Counted from the stretch's first letter, positions 1 to 7,575 are shown. The stretch is 64,000 nucleotides of DNA from Pedobacter ghigonis (GCF_903166585.1 NZ_CAESCM010000012.1:1-64000), one strand, 5' to 3'. Notes: a model not told the origin generated them from the letters alone. Numbers and translations: made by a program.

Positions 1-283
1 AAAAATAGTCTTCTTTTGTTTTGTCTGTTAGACATCACCTTTAAAATAAAGCTCCTTAATCATGTACTTCGACCAGTACTTCATTAAACCCGCTTTCGCT
101 ACATTGACATCTCTTTTAAGAACTTATCGGCGTCACCTCGCGGTTGCCTTTTTATATATCTTCAGGGTCTTGGTTTCTGCCGGTCTTATTCGTCCGGCCT
201 TCAGTTTTCGCCTGTTTCAATCTTTTTTCGTTTGCTTTCCGCGACATCCGCCGCTCAGCTTTTTTTGCCCTTCCTTTCGGTTG
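1..283 (-). other. Probable rRNA operon leader (16S gene outside window)
   Basis: Seen: no convincing gene on either strand. On the minus strand this stretch lies directly downstream of three tandem promoters. It holds a small GCCGG/CCGGC hairpin (179-198) and a boxA-like GTTCTTAAAAG (113-123). It ends at the window edge in GAAGACTATTTTT. Known: Bacteroidota rRNA operons have strong multiple promoters and a few hundred bases of leader before 16S. Inference: this is the transcribed leader of an rrn operon running left. The 16S gene itself is not in the window, so this cannot be proven here. A stable-RNA operon of another kind is the alternative. Confidence 0.55.
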
Positions 284-289
284 GGAGTG

Positions 290-320
290 CAAAGGTAGGA
301 ATCTTTTTTTAACTTCCAAA
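290..320 (-). promoter_or_regulatory. Tandem promoter P1 (most downstream) of the leftward operon
   Basis: Read on the minus strand, TTTG (317-320) is followed by exactly 19 bp and then TACCTTTG (290-297), which fits the Bacteroidota consensus. The first transcribed bases can fold into a CCC..CC GAAA GG..GGG hairpin with a GNRA-type loop. Confidence 0.75.
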
Positions 321-416
321 TAAAATATTTTTTATTTTTTCGTTTCCTTTTTTCCCTTCTTCGCTATTTCAATACGCTAATTTTATTTAGCTTCCCTCTC
401 CTTCCGGAGCGGGCTG

Positions 417-447
417 CAAAGGTAACAATCTTTTTCCTTCCTGCAAG
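417..447 (-). promoter_or_regulatory. Tandem promoter P2 of the leftward operon
   Basis: Minus strand CTTG (444-447), 19 bp, TACCTTTG (417-424). The next bases (about 396-414) form an 8-bp stem with one G.A mismatch closed by a GGAA loop, nearly identical to the one after P3. Confidence 0.72.
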
Positions 448-526
448 CTTTATTTTAAAATAAATCCTGCCCTATCCCCTCTATTGTACGCTTTTCAATT
501 AACTCCCTCTCCTTCCGAGCGGGTTG

Positions 527-557
527 CAAAGGTAGGAAAAATTATAAAGCCCACAAA
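527..557 (-). promoter_or_regulatory. Tandem promoter P3 (most upstream) of the leftward operon
   Basis: Minus strand TTTG (554-557), 19 bp, TACCTTTG (527-534), a perfect match to the consensus. It is followed by the same GC-rich hairpin-forming initial sequence as P2. Confidence 0.75.
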
Positions 558-1136
558 TGGATTTGTAGGTTTTCTGAAAGAATTTGGCTAAATAATTGGT
601 TTACAGCAGGAAATAATATTAAGGAATACCAAACAATTAGCGCTCCTGGGTTGTTATCGGGCAATTTATCCCAGCGACAGCCCGTTTTTAACCACAAAGG
701 GCGCGAAGAAAAGCACAGCGCACGCAAAGTCCTTTCCATTATTATAGGGCCTTAGCTCCATGCACTATGCTTTTTTTTATCATTAAGCAGTTAAGGAAAT
801 TAAAGTTTGAAGGCTGCTTTTGCTTTTTTGTGCGTCATGACGACCTGTCTTGCACCGCCCCAGCCACTTAAACCCGGCCGGAGTGGAAAACCCGCATCCC
901 GATATTTCAATCGGGAGAGGATTTGAAGCAAAGGACGGGAACGTACCTATATAGTAGTACAGACATTGCTTTTCGAATAAAAGGGAAATAAGTTATACTA
1001 TATAAAGCATATATATAAAAGCAATACCGAAAAGAATAAGCTAGCACATTACGAACCATACTATATATATGTTAAAAATTGTTAACTGTTTATTTGTACT
1101 GAATTGCTTTACATAGCTTAGCGGCGAATTGTTTTT
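558..1136. other. Intergenic spacer with a GC-rich structured patch
   Basis: No convincing gene. Bases 690-740 carry a degenerate ACCACAAAGG..GCAAAG motif of the kind also seen at 58455-58798. Bases 841-945 are a GC-rich island containing a TCCCGAT/ATCGGGA hairpin (897-916). Bases 950-1075 are AT-rich with ATTGCTTTT/AAAAGCAAT inverted arms. The spacer separates the leftward rRNA-type promoters from the rightward bamD promoter. Confidence 0.5.
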
Positions 1137-1167
1137 ATTGATGTTATCGTATTATTAATTATCTTTG
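1137..1167 (+). promoter_or_regulatory. bamD promoter, close to the start codon
   Basis: ATTG (1137-1140), 19 bp, TATCTTTG (1160-1167). The expected transcription start falls within a few bases of the bamD ATG at 1172, so the mRNA would be leaderless or nearly so. Confidence 0.65.
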
Positions 1168-1171
1168 CAGA

Positions 1172-2107
1172 ATGTTTAAAGTTAAACACTTAATTATTTT
1201 AGTATTTGTTGCCGCTTTGGGTGTGGCAGGTTGTAAAAGTCGTTTCGAGAAATTGAGGGCGAGTAACGACGTGGCTAAAAAATACCAGGAGGCGCTTCGT
1301 TTGTATAATAAAAGGGATTACAGCAAGGCATTGGTGCTTTTTGAGGATCTTTCTCAGAAATACCGTGGCCGTGCAGAAGCTGAAGATCTGAACTATTATT
1401 ATGCTTATACCTTATACAGATTAAGTGATTATACTACGGCCAGGTATCAGTTTAAGAGCTTTGCAGATACTTATCCTGCAAGTAAAAATGCTGAGGAAGC
1501 CAGGTATATGGGCGCATATTGCTATTATTTAGAATCGCCAAATTTCTCTTTAGATCAGGAAAACACTTATAAGGCGATTGATGCTTTGCAGCTTTTTATC
1601 AACTTATACCCTACCAGCGACCGTGCAGCTGCTGCCAGCAAGTACATTGCCACTTTAAGGGGTAAACTGGAAGATAAGGCTTTTGAAAATGCTAAAATGT
1701 ATTTAACTACCGGTCCTAGTAATATCGATAATTACAGAGCTGCAGTTATTGCTTTAAAAAATGCACAAAGAGATTACCCGGATATTAAATACGCCGAGGA
1801 AATGGATTTCTTAATGATTAAGGCGCAATATTTATACGCTAAAAACAGTTTGGTTTACCGTCAGGAAGATCGTTATAATGAAGCACTTGCTTTATATACC
1901 GAGTTTACAGAAAATCATCCTGAAAGTCAGTATACCAAGGATGCCAAACTATTGAAAGAAGATGTTGAGGCTGGTATTGTAGCTACCAAACAAGAAATTG
2001 CCTTGTATAACACCGAACAGGAAAAATACAAGAAAATGCTGATCAGAGCTGGTAAAATAAAAGATACCGCTGCTGCAACAAATAAAACGGATATTAAAAA
2101 CAAGTAA
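1172..2107 (+). CDS. bamD: Outer-membrane assembly lipoprotein BamD
   Basis: BamD is the essential lipoprotein of the BAM complex, which folds beta-barrels into the outer membrane, and it acts on the periplasmic face. The 311-residue product has a lipoprotein signal peptide with a lipobox ending at Cys21 (GVAGC). Several tetratricopeptide-type repeats follow from about residue 35 to 265, rich in Y/A/L positions. The start at 1172 begins the signal peptide and sits just behind a consensus promoter. The gene is followed 3 bases later by rpoZ, and the order bamD-rpoZ-coaBC-DUF4835 is the usual Bacteroidota arrangement. The lysine-rich C-terminus looks unstructured. Family identity is confident. 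Confidence 0.92.
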   Translation: MFKVKHLIILVFVAALGVAGCKSRFEKLRASNDVAKKYQEALRLYNKRDYSKALVLFEDLSQKYRGRAEAEDLNYYYAYTLYRLSDYTTARYQFKSFADTYPASKNAEEARYMGAYCYYLESPNFSLDQENTYKAIDALQLFINLYPTSDRAAAASKYIATLRGKLEDKAFENAKMYLTTGPSNIDNYRAAVIALKNAQRDYPDIKYAEEMDFLMIKAQYLYAKNSLVYRQEDRYNEALALYTEFTENHPESQYTKDAKLLKEDVEAGIVATKQEIALYNTEQEKYKKMLIRAGKIKDTAAATNKTDIKNK

Positions 2108-2110
2108 TAC

Positions 2111-2437
2111 ATGAATACTAACAAACCTGCTGTACCAAATACTACAGTTACCAGAAACGTACACGATTTAGATAAAACTACAGATAACTTATACGAATCT
2201 TTAGTTGTGATTGCTAAAAGAGCAAATCAGATTTCGAACAACGTTAAAGAGGAGTTACACGGTAAATTAGCAGAATTTGCATCGAGCAACGATAATTTAG
2301 AAGAAATTTTCGAAAACCGCGAGCAAATTGAAATCAGCAAGCATTACGAACGTATGCCTAAGCCTGTTTTAGTTGCTATTGATGAATTTTTGAACGAGAA
2401 AATTTATCACAGGAATCCTGCTAAAGAACAAAAGTAA
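2111..2437 (+). CDS. rpoZ: RNA polymerase omega subunit (Rpb6/RpoZ family)
   Basis: Small RNA polymerase subunit that helps assemble and stabilise the beta' subunit. The 108-residue protein has the Bacteroidota form of the omega/Rpb6 fold: an N-terminal segment with DKTTDNLYESLVVIAKRANQ (residues 21-40), matching the omega motif in which a conserved R-A-x-Q/N contacts beta'. An acidic helix follows, then a basic tail. It starts 3 bases after bamD, so the two are cotranscribed and probably translationally linked. Known: Bacteroidota omega is diverged from the E. coli sequence and often annotated only as hypothetical. Assignment rests on this motif plus gene order. Confidence 0.85.
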   Translation: MNTNKPAVPNTTVTRNVHDLDKTTDNLYESLVVIAKRANQISNNVKEELHGKLAEFASSNDNLEEIFENREQIEISKHYERMPKPVLVAIDEFLNEKIYHRNPAKEQK

Positions 2438-2514
2438 AAGCATTGCGCATAGCGTTTAGAGCAAAGCGTTTTTAGCATTACGCTCTATGCTCCATGCCCT
2501 GTGTACTCTGCATT
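2438..2514. repeat. Imperfect inverted repeat in the rpoZ-coaBC gap
   Basis: The 77-bp gap contains GCATAGCGT-like and ACGCTCTATGC-like arms around an AGAGC..GCTCT dyad. Such GCGTTTAGC/GCTCTATGC stretches recur in Pedobacter spacers (recalled, not checked). It may be a processing or attenuation hairpin inside the operon. Confidence 0.35.
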
Positions 2515-3711
2515 ATGCTAAAAAATAAAAATATAATCCTTGGCGTTTGCGGCAGCATCGCAGCATATAAATCGGCCTTTCTGGTTCGGTTGCTTGTAAA
2601 AGCTGGTGCAAACGTAAAGGTTATCCTTACCCCTGATGGTGCTAATTTCATAACACCACTTACCCTTGCTACGCTTTCTAAAAACCCCGTTTATACCCAG
2701 TATTTCGAAGAGGAAACCGGTGTATGGAGCAACCATGTAGAATTGGGCTTATGGGCCGATCTCATCATCATTGCCCCTATTAGCGCCAATACCCTGGCCA
2801 AACTGGCTACCGGAATTTGCGACAATTTGCTAACAGCAGTTTACCTTTCGGCGAAATGCCCGGTTTATGTTGCTCCGGCAATGGATTTAGACATGTGGAA
2901 ACACGAAAGCACACAGGCCAACATTGCAAAAATTAACAGCTACGGCAATATCGTTATTGCACCCGGAAGCGGCGAACTGGCCAGTGGTTTATATGGCGAA
3001 GGCCGTATGGCAGAGCCCGAAGAAATTATTTCTTTTCTGGATGAAGCTATAAAAAAATCGATGCCACTATACGGCAAAAAAGTAATGGTAACAGCCGGAC
3101 CGACTTACGAAGCGATAGATCCTGTTCGTTTTATAGGTAACCACTCCTCGGGTAAAATGGGCTTTGCTTTGGCAGATGAACTGGCCAGATTGGGTGCCAA
3201 TGTGACTTTAATAGCAGGACCAACTGCTCAAAAATCGAGTCAAACAGTAAAAAGGACAGATGTAGTAAGTGCGCAACAAATGTACGAAGCCTGTTTAGCT
3301 GTATTCCCTGAAACCGACATTACCGTTATGTGTGCCGCCGTGGCAGACTACCGACCAAAAATTGTAGCTACCAATAAGATCAAAAAGCAGCATAGCAGCC
3401 TGGTGCTCGAACTCGAAAAAACAGTCGACATACTGGCTACCCTGGGTAAAGCGAAAAAGGGGAATCAGATTCTGGTTGGATTTGCTTTAGAAACCAACGA
3501 TGAAGAAAATTATGCCAAAGGTAAACTGGAAAAGAAAAATCTCGATCTGGTAGTTTTAAATTCTTTAAACGATAAGGGCGCAGGTTTTAAATCAGATACC
3601 AATAAAATTACTATTTTTAACAAGGCTTTAGAACGCAGTGTTTTCGAAATGAAAGCTAAAGCCGATGTTGCTAAAGATATTTGCTCAGCTATTTTAAAAA
3701 TTGCAAAATGA
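2515..3711 (+). CDS. coaBC: Bifunctional CoaBC (phosphopantothenoylcysteine decarboxylase/synthetase)
   Basis: Catalyses two successive coenzyme A steps: ligation of cysteine to 4'-phosphopantothenate (CoaB) and decarboxylation of the product (CoaC). The 398-residue protein has an FMN-dependent CoaC domain at about residues 1-180, with the N-terminal GSIAAYK loop, an APISANTLAK motif and the conserved ICDNLLT segment. The CoaB domain at about 185-398 carries GPTYEAIDPVRFI and NHSSGKMG. The start at 2515 (MLKNKN) is preferred over an in-frame ATG at 2494 because the Rossmann strand begins right after it and the upstream bases are repeat-like. The stop overlaps the next gene by 4 bases (ATGA). 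Confidence 0.93.
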   Translation: MLKNKNIILGVCGSIAAYKSAFLVRLLVKAGANVKVILTPDGANFITPLTLATLSKNPVYTQYFEEETGVWSNHVELGLWADLIIIAPISANTLAKLATGICDNLLTAVYLSAKCPVYVAPAMDLDMWKHESTQANIAKINSYGNIVIAPGSGELASGLYGEGRMAEPEEIISFLDEAIKKSMPLYGKKVMVTAGPTYEAIDPVRFIGNHSSGKMGFALADELARLGANVTLIAGPTAQKSSQTVKRTDVVSAQQMYEACLAVFPETDITVMCAAVADYRPKIVATNKIKKQHSSLVLELEKTVDILATLGKAKKGNQILVGFALETNDEENYAKGKLEKKNLDLVVLNSLNDKGAGFKSDTNKITIFNKALERSVFEMKAKADVAKDICSAILKIAK

Positions 3712-4604
3712 TAAAAAGGATTTTTTGGATATTGGTGTTGCTAACCGGCTTTGGTAAAGTACAGGCGCAGGAATTAAATGCGCGTGTAACTGTACTGGCT
3801 CCTCAGGTGTCGAACATTAGCAAACCAACGCTTGATGCCCTTCAAAAAACAATCCGCGATTTTTTAAACAACAACAAATTCAGCAACGAAGCTTACAAGC
3901 CGCAAGAGCGTATCGACTGTAGTTTTATCATTACCATCAACTCCTGGGATGGCGGATCGGGATATACGGCCGAAGCCCAGATTCAGAGTAGTCGACCGGT
4001 TTTTAACAGTTCGTACAACAGCACCTTGCTGAACATGAGCGATAAAAACTTCGATTTCAATTACCTGGATGGCTCTACTATCGATTTTTCTGATCAGAAT
4101 TATATTTCGAATATCAGTGCCCTCCTCAGCTACTATGCCTATACCATTATCGGGATGGACAAAGACAGTTTTAGCAAAATGGGTGGAACTCCTTTTTATA
4201 AAAAAGCACAAAACATCATTAACCTGGCACAGGCCTCTGGCAATACCGGCTGGAAAGCAGCTGATGGTTTACGTAACCGTTTTTGGTTTAACGAGAATGT
4301 GCTGAACCCGATTTTTGGCGAACTGCGTAGCTTTATTTACAGCTACCATTTAAGTGGCCTCGATCAGCTAACAGATAACGATAAAGGTTTAAACCAAATT
4401 GTAGCGGCACTCCCTGCCCTGCAACAAATGGATAAACAGAAACTGGGATCCATTTTCCCTAACGTTTATTTTGCCTCAAAAGCAGAAGAAGTAACCAACG
4501 TACTCACCAAACTGAATGTACAGGAGCGTTTAAAAGCCTACAATATGCTGGCTGAAATCGATCCGGCAAATATTGGCAAATATGAAGGGTTGAAGAAAAA
4601 CTAG
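3708..4604 (+). CDS. DUF4835 family exported protein
   Basis: Product of 298 residues with a signal peptide (about residues 1-20, ending VQA-QE). The rest matches the DUF4835 family: an early ARVTVLAPQVS strand, a central NSWDGG segment, and a C-terminal helical half with FPNVYFASKAEE. Known: DUF4835 proteins are Bacteroidota-specific, function unknown, and usually lie between coaBC and recN. The start at 3708 is chosen because ATG overlaps the coaBC stop (ATGA) and directly begins the signal peptide; the in-frame ATG at 3681 lies inside coaBC. A role in the envelope is likely from its export, but is inference. Confidence 0.85.
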   Translation: MIKRIFWILVLLTGFGKVQAQELNARVTVLAPQVSNISKPTLDALQKTIRDFLNNNKFSNEAYKPQERIDCSFIITINSWDGGSGYTAEAQIQSSRPVFNSSYNSTLLNMSDKNFDFNYLDGSTIDFSDQNYISNISALLSYYAYTIIGMDKDSFSKMGGTPFYKKAQNIINLAQASGNTGWKAADGLRNRFWFNENVLNPIFGELRSFIYSYHLSGLDQLTDNDKGLNQIVAALPALQQMDKQKLGSIFPNVYFASKAEEVTNVLTKLNVQERLKAYNMLAEIDPANIGKYEGLKKN

Positions 4605-4899
4605 TTTAATGGTTAATCGGTTAATTGTTGGTTAGTCCTTTAAAACAAATTGACCCTTTACGGGATATATTCTTACAGTTAACCAATTGACCAGTTCAAA
4701 CAATTAACCCCTTACCAGATCTACTCTCACAGTTAACCAATTAACCAGTCCAAACAATTAACCCCTTACCAGATCTACTCTCACAGTTAACCAATTAACC
4801 AGTTCAAACAGTTAACCTTCCACCAGATGCAACTTTCCCCCCTCTCCTGCGTCTTATACTCATTAACCCAGTACAATAGTTAAATTTTTGTTAAAACAT
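4605..4899. repeat. Intergenic spacer with 54-bp tandem repeats
   Basis: No gene. Near-identical 54-bp units start at 4676, 4730 and 4784 (the last partial and diverging), each beginning CAGTTAACCAATT and ending in ACCAGATCTACTCTCA. A diverged earlier unit is visible at about 4622-4675. Units are rich in GTTAAC/TTAACC. The array separates the DUF4835 gene from the BlaI operators. Confidence 0.8.
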
Positions 4900-4929
4900 T
4901 TTGATATTACGAATATCTTCGTACATTTG
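4900..4929 (+). promoter_or_regulatory. Promoter of the blaI-M56 operon
   Basis: TTTG (4900-4903), 18 bp, TACATTTG (4922-4929). The spacer and the first bases of the -7 element are covered by operator O1, so a repressor bound there would block polymerase. Confidence 0.7.
4908..4923. promoter_or_regulatory. BlaI-type operator O1
   Basis: Perfect dyad TACGAA-N4-TTCGTA lying in the promoter spacer. The same 6-bp arms recur 24 bp downstream. Assigned to the adjacent BlaI-family repressor by position and symmetry. Confidence 0.7.
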
Positions 4930-4931
4930 AT

Positions 4932-4947
4932 TACGAAATAATTCGTA
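4932..4947. promoter_or_regulatory. BlaI-type operator O2
   Basis: Second perfect TACGAA-N4-TTCGTA dyad, just downstream of the -7 element and over the expected transcription start. Two sites 24 bp apart centre to centre would suit two repressor dimers. Confidence 0.7.
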
Positions 4948-4960
4948 CAACCTGTAACAT

Positions 4961-5332
4961 ATGGCGAATAACAACATCAAACCAACAGAAGGCGAAATGG
5001 AAATCCTCCAGGTGCTTTGGCATAAGGGGAATGCAACGGTAAGAGAAGTGCATGAATCATTGAACAAAAAAGACTCAGGCTACACCACTACCCTAAAACT
5101 GATGCAGATTATGCATGAAAAAGGAATGGTAGAAAGAGATACTAACCAAAAAACACACATCTATAAAGCATTGGCTAGTCAGGATAAAACCGAAAAGCAA
5201 TTGGTAAACAAAATGATCGACAATGTATTTAACGGATCGGCAGCAAGATTGGTAATGCAGGCTTTGGGTAACCACAGCGCAAGTGCAGATGAGATTGATG
5301 AAATTAAAAAATATTTAGACAGCCTTAAATAA
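4961..5332 (+). CDS. BlaI/MecI/CopY-family transcriptional repressor
   Basis: A 123-residue winged-helix repressor. Residues 7-70 form the DNA-binding domain typical of BlaI (EGEMEILQVLWHKGNATVREV, then GYTTTLKLMQIM for the recognition helix); the C-terminal half is the dimerisation helix pair. Known: BlaI dimers bind dyad operators and are inactivated when the partner M56/BlaR1 protease is triggered. The gene is directly upstream of an M56 gene (95 bp gap) and behind two perfect dyads, so autoregulation is expected. What signal it answers to is unknown; no beta-lactamase is next to it, so the bla name is not applied. Confidence 0.9.
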   Translation: MANNNIKPTEGEMEILQVLWHKGNATVREVHESLNKKDSGYTTTLKLMQIMHEKGMVERDTNQKTHIYKALASQDKTEKQLVNKMIDNVFNGSAARLVMQALGNHSASADEIDEIKKYLDSLK

Positions 5333-5427
5333 GGCCGAAAGTTGAGGGTTGAACGGTGTAGGGTATAGCTCCCTAATTGAAATGATTATTCGGGTATAAC
5401 CCGTTAAAAAAAATTAAAACCACCATT

Positions 5428-7515
5428 ATGGAAACTTTATTACAACAATTCATCAAAGCATTTGGCTGGAGCATTTTAAACTCTTTGTGGCAAAGTGCTA
5501 TTATTTACGGTGTGTTATTTATCGTAATGCTTAGCTTACCTAAACTGGCAGCAAAGCACAAACACAATCTTGCTTTTAGTGCCATTATTTTAATGTTTAT
5601 TGGTTTTGGTTACAATTTTATTAGTCAGATGATGCTGAGTACCAATAGTCAGGCACCTGCAATCAACCCGCAGAATATCCAGGTTTATCAATACTTTAAC
5701 AACCTGCCACCCAGCTTTAGCAGTAAGGCCGAACAGTATTTCCCAATTGTAGTCGCTTTTTATATCATCGGTATTTTGCTTCAACTCTTTGTAATTGCTA
5801 AAGGCTACAATCAGTTGTCTAAACTAAAAAAGGATAGCTTAAGTGCTATTCCCGAAAGCTGGAAAGCAATTTTCAAACAAGTAACAGCGCATCTTAAAAT
5901 CAAAAAAAGTATCCAGTTCCACTTGTCGGCTATTGTGAATGTGCCTTTGGTTATCGGTTATTTAAAACCAGTAGTACTGTTTCCGGTAGCACTGGTAAAC
6001 CAGCTGGATAACGATCAGGTAGAAGCGATCCTCATCCACGAACTATCTCACATCAGAAGAAACGACTTTTTATTAAACCTGATCAAAACAGCGATAGAAA
6101 CCTTGCTTTTCTACAACCCATTTGTGTGGATGGCAGGTCGTTTCATCCACATTGAGCGCGAACATGCCTGCGATGACCTGGTACTTAAAATTACCGGAAA
6201 GCCATTGAACTATGCCCATGCCCTGCTTAAACTGGAACTGCTTAAAGATAAGAACAGTCCGGCCTATGCGTTGGCAGCAACCGGTAAAACCCAGAATTTA
6301 TATCAACGTATTAAAAGAATAACCAACATGAAAACAAATTATTTAAATGCCAAACAACAAATGGCAGCCCTAACGCTTGGTGTAGCCTGCTTGTTTTCTA
6401 TAGCCTGGATCAATCCGACAGAAAAGAAAAAAGAAACCAAAAAACCAGCCAAACAGGAAATGGTGAGATTTGTTGCCTCAGCTCCAACTTTTAACCATAC
6501 TTTCTGTACCGATACCACCAAGAAACGTAAAATTAAAATTGTTACTGTTGATGCCAACGGCAATAAAACCGAATACAACTCGGTAAAAGAAATGCCGGAT
6601 AGTATCCGCAAAGATTTTTACAGGGATGAACTTTTTGGTGGAAGAAATGCTTTCAGAATCCAGATGGATAGTGGCTTTAAATTCAAAGATTCGTTATTCA
6701 GGGTTAAAATTGACCGTGAGTTTAATTCGCCTGAAGCACAGGCTAAATGGAAAAAATTTGGAGAAGATATGGCCAAACAATACAATTCGCCGGAAGCACA
6801 AGCCAAATGGAAAAAATTCGGAGACGATATCGCCAAACAATATAACTCGCCAGAAGCACAAGCTAAGTGGAAAAAATTTGGAGAGGATATGCAAAAGAAA
6901 ATGAACTCACCAGAAGCCCAGGCTAAATGGAAAAAAATGGCTGAAGACATGTCTAAACAATTCAGCTCACCAGAAGCGCAGGCCAAATGGAAAAAATTTG
7001 GAGAAGATATTGCTGCAAAAGTAAATACACCCGAATTTAGGGCACAGGTAGATCGAATTAACTTAAGCATTGCAAAAGATATTGATTTGTCTAAACTATC
7101 TGCACTTAGCAACCTACGTAGCGATTCTCTGGGTCAAAAGTACAGAGATGCCCATATCCTATACTTCGACAACAGCAACAATAAAGTAAAACAAACCGAA
7201 GAGTACAAAAAGCTGAGAGAAAAATTTGATAAAGAAGTAAAAGAGCTGCAAGAGAAGATCGAAAAAAAGGAGAAGACAGAGAAAAAGGAAAAAATTGAAG
7301 GTGGCAACAAAGGCACCTATGTAATGCCGGCTGTGATGCTTTATAACAACAAGAATTTCACCAGCCCCGTTAAAGCATTAAATACAGAAAATGCACTGGT
7401 AACTTATAAAGACACCAATTTCAAAGTTGCCGACCAGCTGGCATTGAAAACTTTTATCAAAACTGACAATATCAATCTATTGGATAATAATAACATCAAT
7501 ATTGCAATTAAATAA
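5428..7515 (+). CDS. M56 (BlaR1-type) membrane metallopeptidase with a 20-residue repeat domain
   Basis: Sensor-protease partner of the BlaI repressor. The 695-residue protein has membrane segments near residues 12-35, 47-67 and 105-125. An M56 zinc protease domain follows with HELSH at 204-208 and the downstream EREHACDD at 243-250. A further membrane span lies near 312-332. After it comes a long soluble part: five exact 20-residue repeats (432-531, core SPEAQAKWKKFGEDM), a degenerate sixth (532-551), and a coiled, lysine/glutamate-rich segment at about 595-625. No penicillin-binding sensor domain is visible, unlike staphylococcal BlaR1. If topology follows BlaR1, the repeat domain would be periplasmic and could sense the signal (inference). 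Confidence 0.88.
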   Translation: METLLQQFIKAFGWSILNSLWQSAIIYGVLFIVMLSLPKLAAKHKHNLAFSAIILMFIGFGYNFISQMMLSTNSQAPAINPQNIQVYQYFNNLPPSFSSKAEQYFPIVVAFYIIGILLQLFVIAKGYNQLSKLKKDSLSAIPESWKAIFKQVTAHLKIKKSIQFHLSAIVNVPLVIGYLKPVVLFPVALVNQLDNDQVEAILIHELSHIRRNDFLLNLIKTAIETLLFYNPFVWMAGRFIHIEREHACDDLVLKITGKPLNYAHALLKLELLKDKNSPAYALAATGKTQNLYQRIKRITNMKTNYLNAKQQMAALTLGVACLFSIAWINPTEKKKETKKPAKQEMVRFVASAPTFNHTFCTDTTKKRKIKIVTVDANGNKTEYNSVKEMPDSIRKDFYRDELFGGRNAFRIQMDSGFKFKDSLFRVKIDREFNSPEAQAKWKKFGEDMAKQYNSPEAQAKWKKFGDDIAKQYNSPEAQAKWKKFGEDMQKKMNSPEAQAKWKKMAEDMSKQFSSPEAQAKWKKFGEDIAAKVNTPEFRAQVDRINLSIAKDIDLSKLSALSNLRSDSLGQKYRDAHILYFDNSNNKVKQTEEYKKLREKFDKEVKELQEKIEKKEKTEKKEKIEGGNKGTYVMPAVMLYNNKNFTSPVKALNTENALVTYKDTNFKVADQLALKTFIKTDNINLLDNNNINIAIK
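6721..7080 (+). repeat. 60-bp coding tandem repeat in the M56 gene
   Basis: Five in-frame copies of exactly 60 bp (6721-7020) plus a diverged sixth (7021-7080). The core SPEAQAKWKK is invariant in all five good copies; the last few residues of each unit vary. Synonymous differences between copies show they are not a very recent expansion. Confidence 0.92.
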
Positions 7516-7546
7516 AAAGAAGCTAAACCACACAAATTTAATTGAG

Positions 7547-7575
7547 CAGCGAAGAGATTATTCTTCGCTGTTTTT
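7547..7575 (+). terminator. Terminator after the M56 gene
   Basis: CAGCGAAGA (7547-7555) pairs with TCTTCGCTG (7562-7570) across a 6-base loop and is followed by TTTTT. It separates the blaI-M56 unit from recN. Confidence 0.8.

Noticed and set aside
62..298. 78-codon open frame on the plus strand near the left edge
   Set aside because: It runs antisense through the leader and into promoter P1, has no promoter or homologue-like pattern, and is rich in F/R/S as expected of noise.
542..739. 65-codon minus-strand frame upstream of P3
   Set aside because: It overlaps the -33 element of P3 and the repeat-like ACCACAAAGG stretch; composition is not protein-like.
4605..4899. CRISPR-like array in the 54-bp repeats
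   Set aside because: The units are contiguous tandem repeats with no distinct spacers, and no cas gene is present.
6618..7112. 164-codon antisense frame in the M56 gene
   Set aside because: It exists only because the 60-bp repeat keeps the opposite strand open; it is repetitive F/H/L/A/S sequence inside a clear gene.
4961..7515. A beta-lactam resistance operon
   Set aside because: Regulator and sensor families fit, but no beta-lactamase or penicillin-binding protein is adjacent and the sensor domain is different.
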